From contig JAMOUL010000111.1 in assembly GCA_027062035.1 (NCBI GenBank), positions 1 through 11,172 on the forward strand: a DNA stretch of 11,172 bases. Reading direction: 5' to 3'. A program made the position numbers and the translations under genes. A model generated the notes under the pieces. The model had not been told where the DNA came from. It searched no databases and saw nothing but the letters and a program-made list of their open reading frames with translations. How positions within the stretch are numbered: position 1 is the stretch's first letter; each line of letters begins with the position of its first letter. Source of the DNA: Candidatus Aminicenantota bacterium (GTDB lineage Bacteria; Acidobacteriota; Aminicenantia; S016-38). Positions 7,361 through 11,172 of the stretch are shown in pieces.

Positions 7361-7366
7361 ATAGGT

Positions 7367-7957
7367 ATGTTATCGGAGAAGGAGAGGAGAACGCTTCTTA
7401 AAATTGCCCGGGAGAGTATTAAAAATTATTTTTTAATAGGTAAAGAGCTTATCCCGAGGAACATAGAAGGGGCGCTTGCTGAGCGGCGTGGTGCCTTTGT
7501 TACCTTAAAAGAAGCAGGAAATCTCCGGGGATGCATCGGGTATGTAGAACCCCTTTATCCTCTCGCAGTAACTGTGGCAAAGGCCGCTGTGGCAGCGGCT
7601 TTTTCAGATCCAAGATTTCCGCCCCTTCATAAAGATGAACTGGATGAAATTGAAATTGAAATTTCTGTCCTCAGCAAACCAAGAGAGGTTTCAAGCCCAT
7701 TTGAAGTGGAGGTAGGAAAGCATGGTATAATAATAGAGAAAGATTTGCAGAGGGGGTTATTGTTGCCTCAGGTGCCAGTTGAATATGGGTGGGATTTAGA
7801 AGAATTTTTGAGCAATGGCTGCTTAAAGGCAGGCCTTGAGCCTAATTGCTGGGGAGATGCAAAAATTTATGTATTTGAAGCGGAAGTTTTTTCTGAATCC
7901 AAAATTGACTATAGCGGGAACGACTCTTATAATAAGAGGAAATTAAAAAATGAGTAA
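7367..7957 (+). CDS. AMMECR1-domain protein (AmmeMemoRadiSam system protein A)
   Basis: 196-residue cytoplasmic protein covering the AMMECR1 domain. Diagnostic segments are LRGCIGYVEP (53-62, with Cys57 the invariant cysteine of the family), the alanine-rich helix AKAAVAAAFSDPRFPPL (71-87), EIEISVLSKP (96-105) and GLLLPQVPVEYGWD (130-143). The C-terminal ~20 residues are polar and unlike the domain. The biochemical function is unknown; in prokaryotes the family is genetically linked to a Memo-like protein and the radical SAM enzyme AmrS, which lies at 1203-2240 here. I chose the ATG at 7367 over a TTG at 7349 because the latter would fall inside the candidate -10 region and adds residues unrelated to the family. 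There is no clear ribosome-binding site, consistent with a leaderless start. The next gene, pilM, begins 21 nt after the stop with no terminator between, so it is probably the first gene of the pilus operon. Confidence 0.93.
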   Translation: MLSEKERRTLLKIARESIKNYFLIGKELIPRNIEGALAERRGAFVTLKEAGNLRGCIGYVEPLYPLAVTVAKAAVAAAFSDPRFPPLHKDELDEIEIEISVLSKPREVSSPFEVEVGKHGIIIEKDLQRGLLLPQVPVEYGWDLEEFLSNGCLKAGLEPNCWGDAKIYVFEAEVFSESKIDYSGNDSYNKRKLKNE

Positions 7958-7978
7958 TAAAAAATAAGGAGAGGAAAA

Positions 7979-9034
7979 GTGTTTGGGAAAAGCAACGAGC
8001 TAATAGGAATTGATATCGGCTCCTCAAGTATTAAGCTGGTTTATCTTAAACCAAAGAAGAAAAAGGGCAAAAGGCTTTTTGAACTTAAAAGCCTGGGTCA
8101 GGTTCCTCTTCCAAGGGAAGCCATAGTTGAAGGCACCATTATGGATTCTTATGCGGTCTCTGATGCTATTATGCAGCTTGTGAGCGAAGCACAGGTGAAG
8201 GTTAAAAATGTTGCTATTTCAGTCTCAGGAAATGCCGTCATAACGAAGAGGATGACTATCTCTGCTTCAACCCCTCAGGAGCTTGAGGAGAATTTAAACT
8301 GGGAAATAAAACACAATACCCCGTTTTCTCCCGAAGACGTTCAGATGGACTATTTCATTCTTCCTTCACAGGGAGATTACATGGAAATTCTCCTGGTTCT
8401 GGCTAAGAAGGAGAAGATAGGAGAATACACAAGCGTTGTCCAGCAGGCAGGGTTGAATCCGGTAATTGTAGATATTGATGCCTTTTCTATCTATAATGCC
8501 TTTGAATATAATTATGAACCCTTTGTTTCCAATGTCGTGGCTATAATTCACATAGGTGCAACCCTTACCACTATCGTGATTGCAAAGGAAGGAGCTCCTG
8601 TATTTATAAGAGAGAAGGACCTTGGAGGAGATTTCCTTACTGAGACCATACAGAAGGAATTCGGCTTAAGTCTTGAAAAGTCTGAAGCGGTTAAGAAGGG
8701 AGAAACAGCAGAGGGTATTACGAAGGCAGCCCTTCAGGGAATTATGGAGATGATATTCAATGACATAAGTTCAGAAGTTTCAAAAACAGTGGAGTTCTTC
8801 TCCGGACAGTTCCCTGATGCTGAACTTGAAAGGATTTATCTAAGCGGAGGCGGTTCTCTTATGGAGGGGCTGGGAGATTTCCTTGAAGAAAGATTCAACC
8901 TTCCAGTGGAGTATCTGAATCCATTTAGAAATGTGCTTTACAGCGAAAAGGCATTTTCTGTGGATGAACTGGAAAAGAATGCGCCGATTTTCACGGTAGC
9001 TGCAGGGCTTGCCATGAGAACCTTAGGAGGTTAA
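7979..9034 (+). CDS. pilM: Type IV pilus inner-membrane complex ATPase-fold protein PilM
   Basis: 351-residue cytoplasmic actin-like protein (FtsA/PilM fold). It binds ATP and the N-terminal peptide of PilN, linking the pilus motor side to the periplasmic alignment complex. Nucleotide-binding motifs are visible: phosphate-1 loop GIDIGSSSIKL (10-20), phosphate-2 segment HIGATLTTIVI (191-201) and the adenosine motif YLSGGGSLMEGL (287-298). A lysine-rich stretch (PKKKKGK, 25-31) follows the first loop. The start is GTG with an AAGGAGAGG four nt upstream. It is followed after one nt by pilN, whose AGGAGG lies in the last pilM codons. Length and motif spacing fit the family with no sign of damage. 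Confidence 0.95.
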   Translation: MFGKSNELIGIDIGSSSIKLVYLKPKKKKGKRLFELKSLGQVPLPREAIVEGTIMDSYAVSDAIMQLVSEAQVKVKNVAISVSGNAVITKRMTISASTPQELEENLNWEIKHNTPFSPEDVQMDYFILPSQGDYMEILLVLAKKEKIGEYTSVVQQAGLNPVIVDIDAFSIYNAFEYNYEPFVSNVVAIIHIGATLTTIVIAKEGAPVFIREKDLGGDFLTETIQKEFGLSLEKSEAVKKGETAEGITKAALQGIMEMIFNDISSEVSKTVEFFSGQFPDAELERIYLSGGGSLMEGLGDFLEERFNLPVEYLNPFRNVLYSEKAFSVDELEKNAPIFTVAAGLAMRTLGG

Positions 9035-9035
9035 C

Positions 9036-9641
9036 ATGATAAAGGTAAACCTTCTTCAACCCGGGAAAAAAGAAATAGCCTTTGCTGCCCCAGGGGCTGA
9101 AATTCCAGCAGAACTGGAAGGCAGAGGCGTCAGGTATGACATAGCTATTCTGGTCTCAGTAATCTTTATCGCTTTGATAGGGTGGCTTTACTATTCCGCT
9201 AATTCTGAATTAAATCGCCTTCAGGAAGAAATCGCAATCAAACAGCAGGAAAAACAGAAGCTACAGGGGGTTCTGAAGGAGCTCGAGGAAAATAAGAAGA
9301 AAAAGGAGCTTTTAACACAGAAAACAAAGGTTATAGAAGATTTAATAGCCAAACAACTGATACCTGTGAAACTCATGGATCTTCTTTCTAAGTCTCTACC
9401 GGATCAGGTCTGGCTTACGAGGATGAAATTTTCTGGAAACAGGGTAGAAATTGAGGGAAAGGCTCTTACCAATACGTTAATTGCCACGTTTATTTCAAAT
9501 CTTGAAGATACCGGGTTTTTCAGAAACGTGGACCTTATAAGTTCTAAAAAGGCAAAGGGCGGAAGAGGTGTAGAAATCTACGTGTTTAAACTCAGGTCTT
9601 ACCTTTCGGTGGGGACACAATCCTCAGGAGGTAAAAAATGA
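9036..9641 (+). CDS. pilN: Type IV pilus assembly protein PilN
   Basis: 201-residue bitopic inner-membrane protein. It begins with MIKVNLL, the conserved INLLP-type peptide that docks into PilM, followed by a short cytoplasmic segment, one membrane span at about 34-53, a charged coiled coil (about 56-105) and a periplasmic ferredoxin-like domain (about 108-188; VWLTRMKFSGNRVEIEGKA is typical). It heterodimerises with PilO in the alignment complex that connects the inner-membrane platform to the secretin. AGGAGG lies five nt before the ATG. The 3' end overlaps the pilO start by 4 nt (ATGA), consistent with coupled, stoichiometric synthesis. Confidence 0.93.
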   Translation: MIKVNLLQPGKKEIAFAAPGAEIPAELEGRGVRYDIAILVSVIFIALIGWLYYSANSELNRLQEEIAIKQQEKQKLQGVLKELEENKKKKELLTQKTKVIEDLIAKQLIPVKLMDLLSKSLPDQVWLTRMKFSGNRVEIEGKALTNTLIATFISNLEDTGFFRNVDLISSKKAKGGRGVEIYVFKLRSYLSVGTQSSGGKK

Positions 9642-10237
9642 ATTTGAAGGATATGACCTGGCAGGGACAGCTGGCATTTTTTGTGTTGGTCTGGGCATTA
9701 ATTTTTGGCCTTTTCTGGTTTGGCTGGTACTCAGGAAAGAAAAACGAGATAGTTCAGAAGCGTAGCGAACTGGAGAGCTTGAAGAAGGAAGTAGCTTTAG
9801 CTAAGGAGAAAGAAAAAGAACTGGCCATGCTCAAAAAGGAAAACACCGAACTGGAAGCCAAGCTCGAAAAATTAAAGAAGGTTCTTCCAGAAAAGAGGGA
9901 AATAAGCAAGATCCTGAAGGATGTTCAGAAACTTGCCTCTGATGTGCACCTCAATGTTTTGAGCTTTGTACCCAAGGCTTCCATTGATAGAGGACTGGTA
10001 GCGGAATGGCCGATAAATATAGAAGTTACCGGAAAATATCATGATCTTGGTTATTTCTTCGATAAGCTTGGCAAGTTTACCCGGATATTTAACGTTGGAA
10101 GAATAGAAATTGTTGCTCTAAGAAAGCAGAGCGCAACCTCAACAATCAGAGCAAAGTTTACCGCATCCACTTATATATTCCAGGAAAAGAAAGTTAAGAA
10201 AAGGAAGAGGCCAAAGAGAAGGCCTCGCAGGGGGTGA
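9638..10237 (+). CDS. pilO: Type IV pilus assembly protein PilO
   Basis: 199-residue bitopic inner-membrane protein with one membrane span (about 11-30), a long Lys/Glu-rich coiled coil (about 34-82) and a periplasmic ferredoxin-like domain (about 86-182). LPEKREISKILKDVQKLA at the coiled-coil/domain junction and YHDLGYFFDKLGKFTRIFNV (134-153) are characteristic of PilO. It pairs with PilN and contacts PilP. Translation starts from GGAGG inside the end of pilN. The last 16 residues (184-199) are extremely basic, 13 Lys/Arg with two Pro, which is not a standard PilO feature; the frame is intact, so I see it as a real tail rather than a frameshift. Confidence 0.92.
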   Translation: MNLKDMTWQGQLAFFVLVWALIFGLFWFGWYSGKKNEIVQKRSELESLKKEVALAKEKEKELAMLKKENTELEAKLEKLKKVLPEKREISKILKDVQKLASDVHLNVLSFVPKASIDRGLVAEWPINIEVTGKYHDLGYFFDKLGKFTRIFNVGRIEIVALRKQSATSTIRAKFTASTYIFQEKKVKKRKRPKRRPRRG

Positions 10238-10240
10238 AAG

Positions 10241-10690
10241 ATGAAGAGGTTTTTAGCTTTAAGCCTCGCTTTTCTCTTCCTTCTTCCTGTTTTAGTTCTG
10301 GCACAGGAAAAGGGAGAGAAGGAGATAACAATTCAAAGGGAAAGGTATGATTACAACCCGGCTGGAAGGAGGGATCCTTTCAGGGACCTTCTTTCCATGA
10401 GACGCCAGAGACAGAGGGCCAAGGGTTCAAAGCTTCAGGGTATAAGGGGTGTATATACAGATGAGCTTGTACTGGTTGGAATTTCCAGAAGCGAATCCGG
10501 GAAATACTATGCCATGGTTCTGGATTCCCACAATTTCCCCTATATACTCAAAGTGGGAACCAAATTGGCTGATGGGGAAGTAATAAAGATTACATCCAAT
10601 CAGGTGGTAATAAGGCAGATAACAAAAAGTCCGGTCTTTCTAAGGCCGTATAAAGATATAGTTTTAAAATTAAATATGGAGGAGGAATAG
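10241..10690 (+). CDS. pilP: Type IV pilus assembly protein PilP
   Basis: 149-residue exported protein. Residues 1-21 form a signal peptide ending in LVLA, with predicted cleavage before QEK. The mature part begins with a flexible charged stretch containing RRDPFRDLL (43-51), the PilP hallmark that binds PilN/PilO. A beta-sandwich domain follows (about 65-145; ELVLVGISRSE, YYAMVLDSHNFPYILKVGTKLADGEVIKI). PilP normally bridges PilN/PilO to the secretin PilQ and is often an inner-membrane lipoprotein. This protein has no cysteine at all, so it cannot be lipidated and is either soluble or held by an uncleaved signal anchor. It starts three nt after pilO with a GGGGGTG upstream; its own stop overlaps the pilQ ribosome-binding region. 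Confidence 0.88.
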   Translation: MKRFLALSLAFLFLLPVLVLAQEKGEKEITIQRERYDYNPAGRRDPFRDLLSMRRQRQRAKGSKLQGIRGVYTDELVLVGISRSESGKYYAMVLDSHNFPYILKVGTKLADGEVIKITSNQVVIRQITKSPVFLRPYKDIVLKLNMEEE

Positions 10691-10691
10691 G

Positions 10692-11172
10692 ATGAGAAAG
10701 ATAATCCTCTATCTGTTGGTAATATTGTTAGGGGTGGGGTTCGTGTTTGCCTCGGGAAAGTTCCTGTCGGTGAATAAGAGCTTTGGAGAAGGGAAAGAAA
10801 TCATTGAACTAAAGGGCGATACTGTCCTATCCCTTCCCAATTTCTACCCCTCCTCCAGGGACCCGAAACTCGTAATACTCGAGTTCGAGGGAATGGACGG
10901 GAGTGTCATCCTTGGAGAACACAAATTTGATACAGGGGTAGTGGATAACCTCGTAGCAAAAGAGGAGGATGGAAAATTAAAGATAGAAATTAAATTCAGA
11001 GAACTAAAACCGTTTTCCATTTATTCCAAAGGTAGATCCATTGTTATAGAGGTTGACAATTCACAGCGTACCGCTTCAACGCCAGTAAAGTCCGCGGTTT
11101 CAGAAAATTCAAGGGTGAAGGACATACTTCTGAAAAAGTATAAGGATAATCTTGCTGTGGAAGTTGCATTTA
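10692..11172 (+). CDS. pilQ: Type IV pilus secretin PilQ, N-terminal part (runs off the window)
   Basis: An open frame from the ATG at 10692 continues without a stop to the window edge, giving 160 residues. GGAGGAGG just upstream is a strong ribosome-binding site and the gap to pilP is one nt. Residues 1-20 are a signal peptide (KIILYLLVILLGVGFVFAS). Residues about 35-122 look like an AMIN domain (LVILEFEGMDG, LKIEIKFRELKPFSIYSKG, IVIEVDN), and a second similar unit seems to begin at VKDILLKKYKDNLAVEVAF just before the edge. AMIN domains bind peptidoglycan and precede the secretin channel in PilQ. The secretin domain itself would lie beyond the window, so the assignment rests on position after pilP, signal peptide and the AMIN-like pattern. 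Confidence 0.8.
   Translation, partial: MRKIILYLLVILLGVGFVFASGKFLSVNKSFGEGKEIIELKGDTVLSLPNFYPSSRDPKLVILEFEGMDGSVILGEHKFDTGVVDNLVAKEEDGKLKIEIKFRELKPFSIYSKGRSIVIEVDNSQRTASTPVKSAVSENSRVKDILLKKYKDNLAVEVAF

Larger units (their letters stand above)
6992..7366. other. AT-rich divergent intergenic spacer between trxA and the AMMECR1-pil operon
   Basis: This 375-nt stretch is the only long non-coding gap in the window and is visibly more AT-rich than the genes. It must hold the promoters of both divergent operons. Inside it I see candidate promoter boxes at each edge, the 10-mer AAAATGCAAA twice in the same orientation (7159-7168 and 7306-7315), and an imperfect inverted repeat at 7201-7225 (AAAG-G-TATT against AATACTTT). 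I see no tRNA, convincing riboswitch, or supported small gene; an 18-codon frame at 7080-7136 has no ribosome-binding site. Confidence 0.7.

Noticed and set aside
7349..7366. TTG start for the AMMECR1 gene
   Set aside because: No ribosome-binding site, overlaps the best -10 candidate, and adds six residues outside the domain.
1..11172. Mobile elements, CRISPR arrays, tRNA or rRNA genes
   Set aside because: No transposase, integrase, regularly spaced repeats or RNA gene signatures were seen on either strand.

Overview
The window looks like ordinary chromosomal DNA from a diderm (Gram-negative-type) bacterium with type IV pili. The pilM-N-O-P-Q order and an AMIN-domain secretin imply an outer membrane. 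Coding DNA has moderate GC, the intergenic spacer is strongly AT-rich, genes are tightly packed with 4-nt ATGA overlaps, and proteins are rich in Lys, Glu and Arg. That would suit a thermophilic or deep-branching anaerobe (an Acidobacteriota/Aminicenantia-like or similar lineage), but this taxonomic guess is weak. I see no insertion sequence, phage gene, tRNA, rRNA or CRISPR array.

Layout. (1) Positions 2-1225, plus strand: the 3' part of an SGNH/GDSL hydrolase gene with a C-terminal fibronectin-III-like domain. It overlaps the next gene tail to tail. (2) Positions 1203-5677, minus strand: a compact four-gene run, transcribed as DUF58 protein, TgpA-like membrane transglutaminase, stand-alone PheRS-type B3/B4 domain protein, and the AmmeMemoRadiSam radical SAM enzyme (AmrS). 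All the junctions overlap. (3) Positions 5751-6991, minus strand: thioredoxin (trxA) then thioredoxin reductase (trxB), closed by a probable Rho-independent terminator at 5701-5756. (4) Positions 6992-7366: an AT-rich divergent spacer. (5) Positions 7367-11172, plus strand: an AMMECR1-domain gene followed 21 nt later by pilM, pilN, pilO, pilP and the start of pilQ, which runs off the window.

How the genes work together. TrxB uses NADPH to reduce TrxA, a complete thiol-reducing pair. PilM (cytoplasmic, actin-like), PilN and PilO (inner-membrane coiled-coil proteins), PilP (periplasmic) and PilQ (outer-membrane secretin) form the alignment complex of the type IV pilus. The DUF58/TgpA pair is commonly found with a MoxR ATPase; none is visible here.

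The least conventional aspect is the AmmeMemoRadiSam set. AmrS ends one operon and AMMECR1 heads the pilus operon on the opposite strand about 5 kb away, while the third partner (Memo) is absent from the window. Every gene belongs to a recognised family, but the AmmeMemoRadiSam, DUF58/TgpA and stand-alone B3/B4 families have no settled function in bacteria, so the novelty here lies in how the genes are arranged.
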